From the NCBI GenBank assembly GCA_037201625.1, contig JBBCGR010000001.1, positions 124,001 through 188,000 of the forward strand: a DNA stretch of 64,000 bases, in the 5' to 3' direction. Origin of the DNA: JAMXLO01 sp037201625 (GTDB lineage: Bacteria > Pseudomonadota > Alphaproteobacteria > Acetobacterales > Acetobacteraceae). Position numbers and translations under genes: made by a program. This document shows, one piece after another, positions 36,601 to 48,057 of the stretch. The notes beneath the pieces are model-generated. The model saw nothing but the letters and a program-made list of their open reading frames with translations. It searched no databases and was not told where the DNA came from. How positions within the stretch are numbered: position 1 is the stretch's first letter; each line of letters begins with the position of its first letter.

Positions 36601-36714
36601 GGGCTGCTCGCGTCGCAGTTGCTGACGCTCTACACGACGCCGGTGATCTACCTGCTGGTTGCGCGGCTGCGGCGTCCCGCGCGGCAGCCGTCGCTGCTCG
36701 CCGCGTCCGATTGA
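33649..36714 (+). CDS. RND efflux permease 2 (MdtC-like)
   Basis: The 1021-residue RND pump is paralogous to its neighbour. It starts at ATG 33649 (NVSAPWIRRPVATTLIAVG), overlapping the upstream stop by four bases. The same frame is open far upstream (to 31573) inside the first pump gene, but those codons are out of frame with that pump and are not used. The helix 4 acidic pair is in GFVVDDAVIMIENIMRRMEAG. Two different permeases encoded in tandem after one adaptor is the MdtABC layout. Confidence 0.94.
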   Translation: MNVSAPWIRRPVATTLIAVGILLLGVIAYARLPIAALPSVDRPTIALWAGLPGASADTIAAALAQPLERQIGAIPGVVEMRSFSATGGVQLVVQFQLDKDADAAAAAVQAAINAAGPSLPRDLPQPPGYWKTNPAGWSVITLALTSDVLESTAIYEYADSVVAEQIAQVPGISQVSVSGAERAAVRIRADPGRIAAMGISLEQIRTAVRTSTVNLPKGRLNLDGRTWTIAANDQLYKARDYRDVVVAWRNGAAVRLSDIADVSDSVVNARLAGWYNDRPAVIIRAFKQPEANIVATVDAVMELLPRLQHWMPPAIKVNVVFDRSRLIRAAIAEVQVTILIAIGLVVLVVALFLRRVSATVIPALAIPVALAATLIGMDLLGYSLDNLTLMGITIAIGFVVDDAVIMIENIMRRMEAGAGPVAAALEGARQIGFTVLSITAALVAALIPVLFMPDIAGRYFRELGFTLVLAIVASAVVSLTLTPMLCSRFLPAAAPRLRRDPSALRLYLRSLRWVLRHRALTVAAALAVTAGSAFLYLDMPKGFMPTQDTGVIWGRTVTAANVSFTAMTAMQRAVGRVILDDPAVEGLNSYVGTDNGSVLSSGEMLVALKPPAVRRMPVQQVIERLRDRLATVEGIRTFLAPAQDLQIGVQNSASRYQYTMTASDPGVLAEWAERMRRAMAEMKGIFDDVINSNEVSGLQARLEIDRARAAAMGVTPLAIDNTLYDAFGQRQIRTVYLPGNYARVVLEAGPARQADTGSLDRIFVPGIGNAQVPLAAVTRLGRGHGTMWMIHSGQFPAVTISFDVVRGVSLGQAIAAVRGIERAVHLPDDIHAEFRGEAGEATKAGRQQLWLFLAAVFTVYIVLGVLYESFAHPFTILTTLPPAIFGALLALRIAGIEFTLITTIACILLVGMVMKNAIMLVDFALQAERRDGLAPLDAILLAARRRVRPIVMTTLVAVLSAVPLALGTGPGFELRQPLGVSVVGGLLASQLLTLYTTPVIYLLVARLRRPARQPSLLAASD

Positions 36715-36766
36715 TCCGCCACCGTGACCAGCGGATACTGAAAGCGGTGAACATTGGGAACGGACG

Positions 36767-37502
36767 ATGTCCTGGCGACGCATCTGCGCATCCGCGGCCC
36801 TGCTGCTGCTGCTCGGCGGGCAGGCACCGGCGCGCGACGAGGATGCGGCGATCGCCAACAGCCTGGCGCAGATGCTGCGCGCCGCGCGGGCGGTGATCTC
36901 GGCCAACCAGACGCTGATCAACGATCCCGACAAGGGCGACAAGGGACTGACCGGCCAGGCGGTGCTGGCCGATTCGCTGAAGCTGTACCGCGACGCCACG
37001 GGCAGCGATCCGACGACGATCGATCCGGCCTCGCGGCAGGGTCGCCTGCTGCGCGCGCAGATGGATGCGATCGTCGAGGTGCTCGACGCCAACCAGACGA
37101 CGATCAACGCCAAGGGCGTCGGCTTCAAGGCGTTCATCCCAGCGGTGTTCGCCCGCCTCGTCAACGAGGCCTTCGCGCGCCGCGCCGGCGAGGAGGCATC
37201 GGTCAAGGTCACCGCGCCGGTCGATCTCGTGCGCAACCGCAAGGCGCTGCCCGACGCGCTGGAGCGCCAGGTGATTGAGGAGAAATTCTTGGTGCCGGCT
37301 GGCCGAAGGGCCGCACGTTCGAGGCCGTGGTCGATCGCGGCGGCCACACGGTGTACCGCATGATGGCGCCCGAGTACTATGCCGCGTCCTGCCTGTCGTG
37401 CCATGGCGATCCGAAAGGCTCGCTCGACATCACCGGCTATCGCGCGAGGGCGCCAGGGAGAACGACCTGGGCGGCGTCATCAGCGTGACGCTGAGGCGTT
37501 GA
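36767..37502 (+). pseudogene. DUF3365 (Tll0287-like) c-type heme sensor protein, frameshifted
   Basis: The first ~175 residues read in one frame: signal peptide MSWRRICASAALLLLLGG, then a helical domain with VISANQTLINDPDKGDKG. After EEKFLVPAG the frame shifts to WPKGRTFEAVVDRGG...APEYYAASCLSCHGDPKG, containing a CxxCH heme site, and shifts again to REGARENDLGGVISVTLRR before the stop. The corrected protein is the Tll0287-like/DUF3365 domain, a periplasmic heme sensor often fused or linked to histidine kinases. At least two indels (near 37290 and 37445) are needed. The kinase gene follows at once, so the two probably form one redox or gas-sensing unit. Confidence 0.75.
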
Positions 37503-37528
37503 ACCGCCGATGATGGTGTGCCGCGCCG

Positions 37529-40202
<2,674 letters not shown>

Positions 40203-40209
40203 ACGCGGC

Positions 40210-40575
40210 ATGGCGAAGAATCCTGCTGGTCGAGGACAACGAGATGAACCGCGACAATGCTGTCGCGCCGGCTGGTGCGCAACGGCCATACCGTGGTGGT
40301 TTGCGGTGGACGGCGCGGAGGGCGTGGCGATGGCGGCGAGCGAGGCACCGGACCTCGTGCTGATGGACATGAGCCTGCCGGTGCTGGACGGCTGGGAGGC
40401 CACGCGGCGGCTGCGCGCCGATCCCGCGACACGCGACCTGCCGGTGATCGCGCTGACCGCGCACGCGATGGCCGGCGATCGCGAGAAGGGCGCTTGCGGC
40501 GGGCTGCAACGATTACGATACGAGCCGGTCGAACTGCCGCGCCTGCTGGGCAAGATCGCCGCGCTGCTCGGCTGA
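40210..40575 (+). pseudogene. Single-domain CheY-like response regulator with five single-base indels
   Basis: With repairs the protein reads MAKILLVEDNEMNRDMLSRR, then VFAVDGAEGVAMAASEAPD, then MDMSLPVLDGWEATRRL (phospho-Asp), ending KPVELPRLLGKIAALLG, a standard receiver of about 120 residues. Four extra bases (near 40219, 40255, 40300 and 40487) and one missing base (near 40525) break it. The net change is three bases, so start and stop are in the same frame. It is encoded just after the hybrid kinase and would take part in the same phosphorelay. Confidence 0.75.
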
Positions 40576-40614
40576 CGGCGCGACGATTGCGCTGCCGGCG
40601 CGGCCTCCCGCGGC

Positions 40615-41816
40615 TCAGGTGCGCCGGACCACCAGCAGCGTCACGTCGTCCTCCTGCGGCGTCGCATCCGCGTGCGCGAACACCCGCTCCACCAGCGTCG
40701 CCGTGATCGTGGCGGCGGGCATATGGCCGATCTCATGCAGGTCGTCCAGCACCCGCTCCCAGCCCGTAGCTCGTCGCCCGCGGCATTGATCATGTCCGGC
40801 ACGCCGTCGCTCACGATCACCATGCCGTCGCCTGGCGCGACGTGCAGTTCGTTGTTACGGAACCGCACGGTCTCGATCACGCCGAGCGGCGGATCGTTGG
40901 GACAGGCAAGCTCGACGGCCGGCTGTCCGGCATGCAGCAGGAACGGCCGCACGTGTCCGGCATTGACGTAGCGCAGCACTGCCATCCGCCAGATCGAGGA
41001 AACCGAAGAACAGCGTGACGAACATGCAGAGCGGATTGTTCTTGCAACAACTCGGCGTTCATCACGCCGGCGATCTCCGCCGGGGTGGGATGGCGGCCGG
41101 TGGCGGCCATGAAATGCAGCGGTCGTCGCCCGCAGCAGGCTGCGCGTGCGTGCCATGAACAGCGCCGCCGGCATTCCCTTGTCCGATAACGTCGCCCACC
41201 GCAATGCACAGCGTCCGGGCATCGAGCGCGAAGCAGTCGTAGAGATCGCCGCCCACCCTCGCGCGCCGGATGCATCACCGCGTGCACGTCGACCGCCATG
41301 CCGTCGGCCGTTGACGGGAACTCGCTCGGCACCATGCTGAGCTGTTGCCGCCGCGCCTCCGCAAGCTCCGCCTCCATGCGCCCGAGTTGCCGCCGCACCT
41401 CGGCACGCAGCCGGCTCTTCTCCAGCACCGACGCGAGCCTTGCGCGCAGCAGCACCGGATTGAACGGCTTCGGCAGGTAGTCCTCCGCGCCAAGCTCCAG
41501 GCAGCGCACGACGGTATCGAGTTCGGTGGCAGCCGAGATCATGATGACCGGAGTCGCCTCCAGCCTGTCTCGCTGCGCAATTGCTTCCAGTACCTCGATG
41601 CCGCCCTTGCGGGGCATCATCCACGTCCAGCAGCATTGCATCGAACAGCATTGCATCGAACGGCGCTTCGGCATTCATCGCCAGCGCCTCCTCGCCGTCG
41701 ACCGCGCACGCGATGTGCTGGTACCCGAGACGCCGCAGCCTGCGGCTCAGCATGTCACGATTGTCGGCATTGTCGTCGACGACGAGCAGCCGCGTGGTGT
41801 TCAGCGGGGTCGACAT
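40615..41816 (-). pseudogene. Receiver-PP2C phosphatase (RsbU/SpoIIE type), frameshifted
   Basis: The minus-strand frame starts at 41816 (MSTPLNTTRLLVVDDNADNRDML) with an N-terminal receiver domain. It continues after shifts through GGIEVLEAIAQRDRLEATPVIMISAATELD and YLPKPFNPVLLRARL, a coiled-coil linker, then a PP2C/SpoIIE phosphatase domain (VGGDLYDCFALDARTLCIAVGDV, RYVNAGHVRPFLL, GDGMVIVSDGVPDMINAAG) and ends TLLVVRRT at 40615. Several indels are required. A direct duplication of about 15 bases near 41635-41665 lies by the phosphoacceptor region (FDAMLFDAMLLDV). Phosphorylation of the receiver would switch on dephosphorylation of a STAS protein, here the gene at 41913. Confidence 0.75.
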
Positions 41817-41912
41817 GGCAGTTTGATGACAGTGTGTGGCATTATTGCCAAGCTTTGAAGAACCCGGCATCTAACCCGGCAGACGCGGTTTCGCAAGCGA
41901 ACGGGGACAGAC

Positions 41913-42257
41913 ATGAAGATGACCACCGAGCCGGTAGGTCCAGGCGTCGTCAAGGTCGTGCTGGAGGGCCGGCTGGACATCATGGGCGCCGGCCAGATCG
42001 ACCTGCAGTTCAGCGCCATCGCCGGATCGCACAAGGGCGTCGTGGTCGATCTGTCCAGCGTGAGCTTCCTCGCCTCGATCGGCATCAGGACGCTGCTGCT
42101 CGGCGCCAAGGCCGTGCAGCGCCGCGGCGGCGTGCTGATCCTGCTGAACCCCGTGCCGGAGGTCGAGCGCGTGCTCGAGGTCACCGGCGTCACCGACCTG
42201 ATGCCGATCTATCGCGACGCCGACGCCGCGCTGGCGGCAGTCTCGGCCGCCGGCTGA
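41913..42257 (+). CDS. STAS-domain anti-sigma factor antagonist (RsbV/SpoIIAA type)
   Basis: The intact 114-residue STAS protein has the family core VVVDLSSVSFLASIGIRTLL; Ser55 (in SFLASIG) is the expected phosphorylation site. Unphosphorylated STAS protein binds and sequesters the anti-sigma kinase. The ribosome site GGGGAC precedes the ATG. It is divergent from the PP2C phosphatase gene and is followed directly by the RsbW-like kinase gene, so the three make a complete partner-switching set. The downstream sigma factor is not in the window. Confidence 0.9.
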   Translation: MKMTTEPVGPGVVKVVLEGRLDIMGAGQIDLQFSAIAGSHKGVVVDLSSVSFLASIGIRTLLLGAKAVQRRGGVLILLNPVPEVERVLEVTGVTDLMPIYRDADAALAAVSAAG

Positions 42258-42274
42258 ACGCTCACGCCGCTGCG

Positions 42275-42691
42275 GTGGCCGATGTCCATTCCCTGGTGAT
42301 GCGCAACGACCTGTCCGAGGTCGGGCGAATGATCGGCTGGCTCGAGGACCTGATCCCTCGGCTGCGTCTCACCACCGATACCGCGCATGCGCTGCAGCTT
42401 TGCCTCGAGGAGGCTGTGACCAACGTGCTGTCGCACGCGTTCGAGCCGGGCGGCGCGCATGACGTTCGCGTCGCGCTGTGGTGTGACGGTCCGGCGCTGC
42501 ACGCGGAGGTGGAAGATGACGGAAGGCCGTTCGATCCGCTGGCGTTCGAGCCGCGCGCTGCACCGAAGGACCTCGAGGCGGCGGAGATCGGTGGCCTCGG
42601 GATCAAGCTGATGCGCAGCTTCGCCCAGTCGATCAGCTACGCGCGCTGCGGTGGCACGAACCGGCTGAGGCTGACCTTCCCCACCGACTGA
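42275..42691 (+). CDS. Anti-sigma regulatory factor, RsbW-like ATP-binding kinase
   Basis: The ~138-residue protein has a GHKL-type ATP-binding fold: N-box LEEAVTNVLSHAF, G1 EDDGRPFDPLAF and G2 GGLGIKLMRSF. RsbW-like proteins bind a sigma factor or other output protein and phosphorylate the STAS antagonist on serine. GTG 42275 is taken as start; the frame stays open upstream through the STAS gene, and GTG 42296 or ATG 42299 are alternatives. It follows the STAS stop by 17 bases, so the two genes are co-transcribed. Confidence 0.88.
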   Translation: MADVHSLVMRNDLSEVGRMIGWLEDLIPRLRLTTDTAHALQLCLEEAVTNVLSHAFEPGGAHDVRVALWCDGPALHAEVEDDGRPFDPLAFEPRAAPKDLEAAEIGGLGIKLMRSFAQSISYARCGGTNRLRLTFPTD

Positions 42692-42710
42692 CACGCCCTA
42701 TATTGCCGGC

Positions 42711-42866
42711 ATGGACGATCAGCACGAGCAGACCCCGGCCGTCGGCGAGACACCACCGAAGCGGCCGCCGATGCCGCCGATGCCGAAGGAGATCGGCGGT
42801 CCCAAGGGCCCCGAGCCGACCCGCTACGGCGATTGGGAAGTGAAAGGCCGCTGCACCGATTTCTAG
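42711..42866 (+). CDS. DUF1674 protein, SDHAF4-like succinate dehydrogenase assembly factor
   Basis: A 51-residue gene starting at ATG 42711 (MDDQHEQTPAVGE), proline-rich in the middle and ending EPTRYGDWEVKGRCTDF. That ending is the hallmark of the DUF1674/SDHAF4 family, which in mitochondria and alphaproteobacteria helps mature the flavinylated SdhA subunit. It is short, cytoplasmic and easy to miss. It starts 20 bases after the RsbW-like gene. No sdh genes are in the window. Confidence 0.85.
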   Translation: MDDQHEQTPAVGETPPKRPPMPPMPKEIGGPKGPEPTRYGDWEVKGRCTDF

Positions 42867-42869
42867 CGC

Positions 42870-42965
42870 TGGTTCCGTTCAGCGCGAGCCACCCGCGTCT
42901 TCGCGCCGCACAGGACGACGTGGATGACCGGCCTGGACCGGTCATGACGGCATGGTCATCAGGGC
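42870..42965. repeat. Degenerate copy of the 1.0-1.9 kb palindromic element
   Basis: The stretch contains CACCCGCGTCTTCGCGCCGCACAG and GACGTGGATGACCGG followed by TCATGACGGCATGG. It resembles the core of the palindromes at 1.0-1.9 kb (CCACGTCTTTCGCGCCGCAAAG, GACGTGGATG, CATGACG). It fills the convergent gap between the DUF1674 gene and folD and could act as a bidirectional terminator. Confidence 0.6.
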
Positions 42966-42971
42966 TTGGTA

Positions 42972-43829
42972 TTACCCCTGAACGGGCAGCCGTCGCCGGC
43001 GCCGTGCCGCGAGGACCGTGTTCTCCAGCAGGCAGGCGATCGTCATCGGCCCTGCCCCACCCGGCACCGGCGTGATCGCGCCGGCCACGGCGACGGCTTC
43101 GGCGAACGCCACGTCGCCGACCAGGCGGCCATCCTCCAGCCGGTTGATGCCGACATCGATCACCGTCGCACCGGGCGCGATCCAGTCGCCGCGCACCATC
43201 TCCGGCCGGCCCACCGCGGCGACGATGATGTCGGCGGCCCGGCAGGTCGCCGACAGGTCGCGCGTGCGGGAATGGGCCACGGTCACCGTGGCGTTGGCGG
43301 CCAGCAGCAGCGCCGCCATCGGCCGTCCCACGATGGTCGATCGCCCGAGCACCAGCGCGCGCGCGCCCGGCAGCGCGACACCGGTATCGGCCAGCAGCTT
43401 CATGACCCCGGCGGGCGTGCAGGGCGCCAGCGCGGGCAGCCCGCTCGCCAGGCGCCCGACATTCAGCGGATGGAAGCCGTCGACATCCTTCTCGGGATCG
43501 ACCGCCTCGAGCACCGCGGGTGTATCGATATGCGGCGGCAGCGGCAGTTGCACCAGGATGCCGTCGACCGCCGGATCGGCATTGAGCGCGGCGATCCGGG
43601 CGATCAGCGCGGGCTGCGAGGTGTCGGCCGGCAGGCGCAGCGTGCTGGCCGCGATGCCCACCGCATTCGCCGCACGGTCCTTGCTGCGCACGTAGACGGC
43701 GCTCGCGGGATCGTCGCCCACCAGCACCACGGCCAGGCCCGGCCGGAACGGCAGCGTCGCCACCTGCTCGGCCAGGCGCGCGCGCAGCGCGGCGGCCACG
43801 GCCTTGCCGTCGATGATGCGCGCGGTCAC
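42972..43829 (-). CDS. folD: Bifunctional methylenetetrahydrofolate dehydrogenase/cyclohydrolase
   Basis: The 285-residue FolD interconverts 5,10-methylene-THF, methenyl-THF and 10-formyl-THF, and so supplies formyl groups to purine synthesis. YVRSK with Tyr46 and Lys50 is the catalytic pair; VDGILVQLPLP, DVDGFHP, GRSTIVGRP (NADP-binding loop) and PVPGGAGPMT are present. It overlaps the DUF167 gene by 4 bp and is the last gene of a yggT-DUF167-folD operon, a common alphaproteobacterial order. The length is normal. Confidence 0.96.
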   Translation of the reverse strand: MTARIIDGKAVAAALRARLAEQVATLPFRPGLAVVLVGDDPASAVYVRSKDRAANAVGIAASTLRLPADTSQPALIARIAALNADPAVDGILVQLPLPPHIDTPAVLEAVDPEKDVDGFHPLNVGRLASGLPALAPCTPAGVMKLLADTGVALPGARALVLGRSTIVGRPMAALLLAANATVTVAHSRTRDLSATCRAADIIVAAVGRPEMVRGDWIAPGATVIDVGINRLEDGRLVGDVAFAEAVAVAGAITPVPGGAGPMTIACLLENTVLAARRRRRLPVQG

Positions 43830-44128
43830 AGCACGGCCAGTTTGGCCGCCAGCGCGGTTGGGTCGCCCGCTACGTGGAGGGTCTTTTCCCGGCTGGTCGC
43901 ACCGAGCGCCAGGTGCACTGCCGATGGCGCGATGCCCAGGGCATCGGCCAGTGCTGCGCAGGCGGCGCGGTTGGCCCGCCCGCCTTCCGCGGCCTCGGTG
44001 ACGCCGATGCGCAGGCGCTCGCCATCGGCGGCCGGCGCGGCGCCGTGCAGCCCCGGCCGCCGCGCCTTGGGCTGGACCTTCACGGCGACCGCGACCCCGT
44101 CGGGCAGCGCGCGCCAGAATCGGCTCAA
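43826..44128 (-). CDS. DUF167 (YggU) family protein
   Basis: The 100-residue protein has the YggU/DUF167 pattern: VAVKVQPKARRPGL, GERLRIGVTEAAEGGRANRAACAALADALG and LALGATSREKTLHVAG. It is a small cytoplasmic alpha/beta protein of unknown function. The start is TTG at 44128, overlapping the yggT stop (TTGA), and its end overlaps the folD start by 4 bp, so translation of the three genes is coupled. Confidence 0.9.
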   Translation of the reverse strand: MSRFWRALPDGVAVAVKVQPKARRPGLHGAAPAADGERLRIGVTEAAEGGRANRAACAALADALGIAPSAVHLALGATSREKTLHVAGDPTALAAKLAVL

Positions 44129-44425
44129 TAGACGCTCCGCATCACCGCGACCTGGACCTCACCCAGCAGCATGCGGGCGGCCTGCAGCAGCAGGATCAGG
44201 ATGATCGGGCTGATATCGATGCCGCCCAGGTTGGGCAGCAGGTTGCGGATCGGCCGCAGGCCGGGCTCGGTGATCCGGTTACAGGAAGTCGCCGATCGTC
44301 CAGACGATTCGGTTGCGGGTGTCGAGCACGCCGAAGCTGGTCAGCAGGCTGAACACCGCGGACAGGATGACGGCCCAGATATACAGGCTGAGCAGCCGGT
44401 CCACGAGCCAGAACAGGGCCATCAT
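44125..44425 (-). pseudogene. YggT family membrane protein with one inserted base
   Basis: Reading from 44425 gives MMALFWLVDRLLSLYIWAVI, SFGVLDTRNRIVWTIGDFL, then TAA. One extra A in CTGTAACCGG (about 44282) creates this stop. Removing it gives YRITEPGLRPIRNLLPNLGG, then IDISPIILILLLQAARMLLG, ending at 44125 as a complete YggT protein of about 99 residues. YggT proteins are small two-helix or four-helix membrane proteins, linked to potassium homeostasis and to the division/envelope region in other bacteria. The surviving overlap with DUF167 suggests a sequence error or very recent mutation. Confidence 0.8.
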
Positions 44426-44537
44426 CGAGCGCGGTCTCCCAAAGGTCGGCGGAAGCTAGCGGGCGGAGATTCGGACCGCAATCCGCCTCGCTTGACTTTG
44501 CCCAATGCGTCTGAGCATTGTCCGCGCCCTGCGGGAT

Positions 44538-44613
44538 GGGGCTGTAGCTCAGTTGGGAGAGCGCCTCGTTCGCAATGAGGAGGTCAGGGGTTCGATTCCC
44601 CTCAGCTCCACCA
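44538..44613 (+). tRNA. tRNA-Ala (anticodon CGC)
   Basis: The 76-base sequence folds as a cloverleaf: acceptor GGGGCTG with CAGCTCC, D arm GCTC-AGTTGGGA-GAGC, anticodon stem CCTCG/TGAGG around loop TTCGCAA (anticodon CGC, reading GCG alanine codons), T arm AGGGG-TTCGATT-CCCCT, and an encoded CCA end. The anticodon suits the high-GC codon use of this genome. Confidence 0.95.
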
Positions 44614-44977
44614 CCGTTCCGCAATTTCCTCATCAGATCAGACGCTCAGAAAGCATGCCCGGAAGGTTTGCGACTCTGGGCTGGCGGCTCCGGATGCCTA
44701 GTTCGATCTGCCGGCCGGCCGGTGATCATTGCGAACGGAATCTGCTCTCGGCGCGCGTGATCCACCGCCTTCGATGGACCGCCTGAGTCCATGGCTCCAG
44801 ATTTCGAGATGCCGCACCGTGGTGAAGGAAAGGTCTACCGGCCTCACAGCCACGGCATGATCGCCTGGAAGGGTGCAGGCAACGCTGCAGGCACCGAGGC
44901 CGTCACCGGCGCCGAGCGGCCCGCTGCCCATCCCGACAGGAAGGACCGGTCCTCGACGCGCTTGCCGGCCGGTCAAC
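44614..44977. other. Intergenic region after tRNA-Ala
   Basis: No supported gene, repeat or integrase attachment-like duplication of the tRNA 3' end was found in these bases. The GC level is slightly lower just after the tRNA. The left end of the broken GNAT gene begins near 44978. Confidence 0.45.
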
Positions 44978-45570
44978 GCGCTGTCCGCCGAGCGAAACGC
45001 ATCGGGCCCGACGCCGATAGCACTGCGGCGTCGGGCGGCAATATTGCACTGGTTGCGAGAGGGCCTGGGGGGCCGGACCTCTCGCTGCGCGACGCGCCGT
45101 CAGCGGGCCGGTCGCACTGCCGCAGCGCGTGCTCCAGCAGCATCGCGCCGTAGCCCTGGTTCTGGTGCGCGTTGTCGACCCCGAGCAGCGGCAGGTACCA
45201 GTGCGGCACCTCCGGATGATACTGCCACCATCTGGTCGAACGTGGCGCCCATGGTCGCGTGGCGCTCGGGCGCGAGCGTCCGTTCCAGCAGCGCGTCCAC
45301 CGCCGCGCCGTCGACATGCATGCCCGGCGGCAGCCACAGCGCCACGCCGCTGCCGTCCTCCGCCCCGAAGGCGGTGCCGGCGGCGAAGGCCTTGCCGCCG
45401 AAGGCGCGCACGAAATGGGGGAAATGGGTGAGGTAGGCGCACGGATCGCCGGCATACATCCAGCGCGCCACCGGATCGGTGCTGAACGCCAGGGTCAGGG
45501 CCGCAACCGCACGGTCGACATCGGCGGCGGTGGCAATGCCTGCGATCGCGGGAGATATGGCGGTGGTCAT
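44978..45570 (-). pseudogene. GNAT family N-acetyltransferase, frameshifted and degraded
   Basis: From ATG 45570 (MTTAISPAIAGIATAADVDRAVAALTLAF), preceded by GGAAGGAAC, the frame reads a GNAT N-terminus with PVARWMYAGD, then TFDQMV. Another frame continues with YHPEVPHWYLPLLGVDNAHQNQGYG (the acetyl-CoA-binding QxxGxG region) and LLEHALRQCD. Beyond that no frame gives the expected GNAT ending, so both a frameshift near 45230 and C-terminal decay are present. The substrate of the ancestral enzyme is unknown. Confidence 0.65.
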
Positions 45571-45605
45571 GGAAGTTCCTTCCGGAGAGGGATGCGGCAT
45601 CCGGA

Positions 45606-46953
45606 TCAGCCGGCCGCTTCGGTTGGCAGATCGATGGCGCTCACCGCCGGCATGGCGCGGACCACCGCGACGCCTGTGATCAGCCAGGCGGCGACCAGAT
45701 AGGGCCACAGGCTTCCAGGCCAGTCCGGCACCGGATACAGGCTGTTCCCCAGCGGCCACAGCAGCAGGAGCGTACCCAGGCTGCCGACCATGGCCCAGTC
45801 CTTCGCCCGCGGCGCAGGGCGACCACCGTCTCGGCCGCGGTCACGCCCAGGTAGACGAGGATGAGCGCCAGCGTGCCGATCGTTGCCAGCCCGACGGCGT
45901 AGGTGACGAAGCCCGAGGGGTGGACCAGCAGCAGACCGGCGATGTTGATCCCGCTCATCAGCAGCACGGCCCGGGTCGGCGTGCCGTGGCGCGGGTGGAT
46001 CTTGCCGAACATCGGCGTCAGCCCGACGCGCCCCAGGGCGTAGATCAGCCGCGAACCCGCCGCGAGCGTGCCGATGACGCAGGCGAACCCGCTGGCGGCG
46101 GCGGCCAGGTCGATCATCACGGCGAACTTCCCCGAAATGAACCGGCTCGCCAACACGTCCAGCGGCGCCTCGGCCTGGCCCAGGGCCTCGATCTGGTCGA
46201 GCCCGTAGCCCATCACCGCGGCGTAGGAGACGAGCACGTAGAACAGGCTCGCGACGACGACCGTGCCCAGCACGGCCAGGGGGATCGCCCGCTTCGGATC
46301 ATGGGCCTCCTCCCCCAGCGTTGCAGCGCCCTCGAAGCCGGCGAAGGAGGTGATCGCGAAGACGATGCCCAGCCCCACGCCCGACCAGCCATGGTCGGCA
46401 TCGGGCGCCAGGGGCAGGGGCGAGAGCGGCACCTGGGTCAGGATCACCAGCGCCAGCAGCAGGATCGCCGCGACCGAGACGCCTTCGAGCGCCAGCATCA
46501 GCCGCATCGCGATCCGCGTATCGGTCCAGACCAGCCAGCCTGCGGCCGCCGCGCCCGCCACGCTCATCGGCAGCCAGAGGTCCGGCGTCCCGATCCCCGC
46601 CCGCGCCAGTCCCGCCGCCGCGAGGCCGCCGGCCAGCGCCGTCGCGCCCGCCGTGAACACCACGTAGGTCAGCAGCAGCAGCCATCCGGCGACGAACCCC
46701 CAGCGGGCGCCGAACACCTGGCCGACATAGGCGTAGACCGATCCTGCATGCGCGATCCGGCGGCCGAACGCGACGAAGGACAGGCCGATCAGCACGACCG
46801 TGACGCCGCGATCATGAAGGCCAGCGGCACGGCGCGCCCGGCTGCCTGGCCGATCAGCGCGGTGACGAACGAGATGGCCACGGTCGGCCCGACGATCGAC
46901 AGCGAGAGGCCGAACGCCTCGATGGTTCCCAGCCTGCGTCGCAAATCCGCCAA
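45606..46953 (-). pseudogene. APC superfamily amino acid permease with two frameshifts
   Basis: The likely start is TTG 46953 (LADLRRRLGTIEAFGLSLSIVGPTVA), with GGAGG seven bases upstream. The frame shifts near 46800 into VLIGLSFVAFGRRIAHAGSVYAYVGQVFG, runs through about ten membrane helices including ITSFAGFEGAATLGEEAHDPKRAIP, then shifts again near 45800 into GSLGTLLLLWPLGNSLYP and stops at 45606. The repaired protein is a ~440-residue permease of the amino acid-polyamine-organocation superfamily. Substrate not defined. Confidence 0.75.
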
Positions 46954-48057
46954 GGATCTATCCTCCAACTGAAACGTTGACCGGAGCGGGACGGCTCTAC
47001 GGTCGGCCCGTTGCGCGGCCATTTCAGTTGCGCGGTCGTCCGTTACGGATGAAACACGGTCTCCGACGGCCTCCGGCGGCCTCGGGGAGAGGGTCCCGCG
47101 CGGGCAGGGTTCTCGCCATCGTCATCGGCGAGCGGCCGCAGCCGGTTCCGCCGCGGCTTGCGAGGCGGTGATCTTCCTTACCGCCAGGGCTGCTCACCTG
47201 CCTGTGCTTCGCCACCGTTCCCGCGAAATCACCAACCCTGTCAGCGCCTTGTGCTGCGCTTGATGCCACGCTCCTGGCGGTTGGGGCGCGTGGCCGATGT
47301 CGGCATGGCCGATTGCGGCGCCTGCGGTGTCCGGCTTCGCGCGGCAGCCAGGTAGGCAGCGCCATTCGCGCTCGTGGCCCGGTTTCTTGCGGACCGGTGC
47401 AGCGACGCCGCGGCTACTCTCCTTCGTCATGCCGGGGTCTGCGCCATTGCTGGCAGGCGCGCGGCCATTACCTCCTGCTACTTGGCGTTGAGTGCCCGGC
47501 CCGGTCGCGGCGTCGCGCTCCCCGTCGAATTGCGCTGGCCGCGATCCCGCCGATTCGCGCGAGACCGCCCGGGCGGCAGTCACGATTTGCCAGAATCACC
47601 GATCAATGCTCAGTCTTATAGGTTCGCACGGCCGGAAAGAATGTTGACCCAGATGCAGGCTTCGTCGCATGTGAATACTGGGATATGTCAAATTCAGTGA
47701 GCACATTGGCGGCAACCATGTTCCCGGAACCTTACGAGTACGTCTTTTTTGCGTAATTCCGGGCCGCCCGGGGACCTGTCCACCGTGCACCCGATACCGC
47801 TCGCGGACGGCCATCGTCCGTCCTGTCAGCGCCCACTTCGGCCTAACCTCTTGAAATCACGAAGCTACGACCCGCAGGCCACCGCCACCGCCATGCTGTC
47901 GCCGGATGGCGGCAGGCATGCTCCACGAGCCTGTCCCTCCAGCGCTGTAATGCTTGACACCGCCCGCCGATCTGGCTTCCTAGACCCGGCGGCGGACTCG
48001 TCGCCTGAAATACAGCGACGCTGCCACGCGTCATGATCCGGGTGATCACACAAGCAC
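46954..48057. other. 1.1-kb region without a supported gene
   Basis: No frame shows recognisable motifs or a ribosome site, on either strand. The part from about 47580 to 47760 is less GC-rich than the rest of the window, with ATG-rich and T-rich stretches, and may be regulatory or a remnant of inserted DNA. The promoter of the coiled-coil gene at 48058 should lie at its right end. Confidence 0.45.

Noticed and set aside
29210..37404. Open frames of 1333 and 1269 codons on the minus strand
   Set aside because: They lie opposite the RND operon genes, whose families and coupling are clear. Their composition (Asp/His/Arg/Gln-rich) is that of a shadow frame.
44538..45000. Possible genomic island attached to tRNA-Ala
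   Set aside because: No integrase gene and no direct repeat of the tRNA 3' end was seen in the window.
47158..47700. Short frames in the 47-48 kb gap
   Set aside because: They overlap each other on both strands, lack ribosome sites and show no family features.
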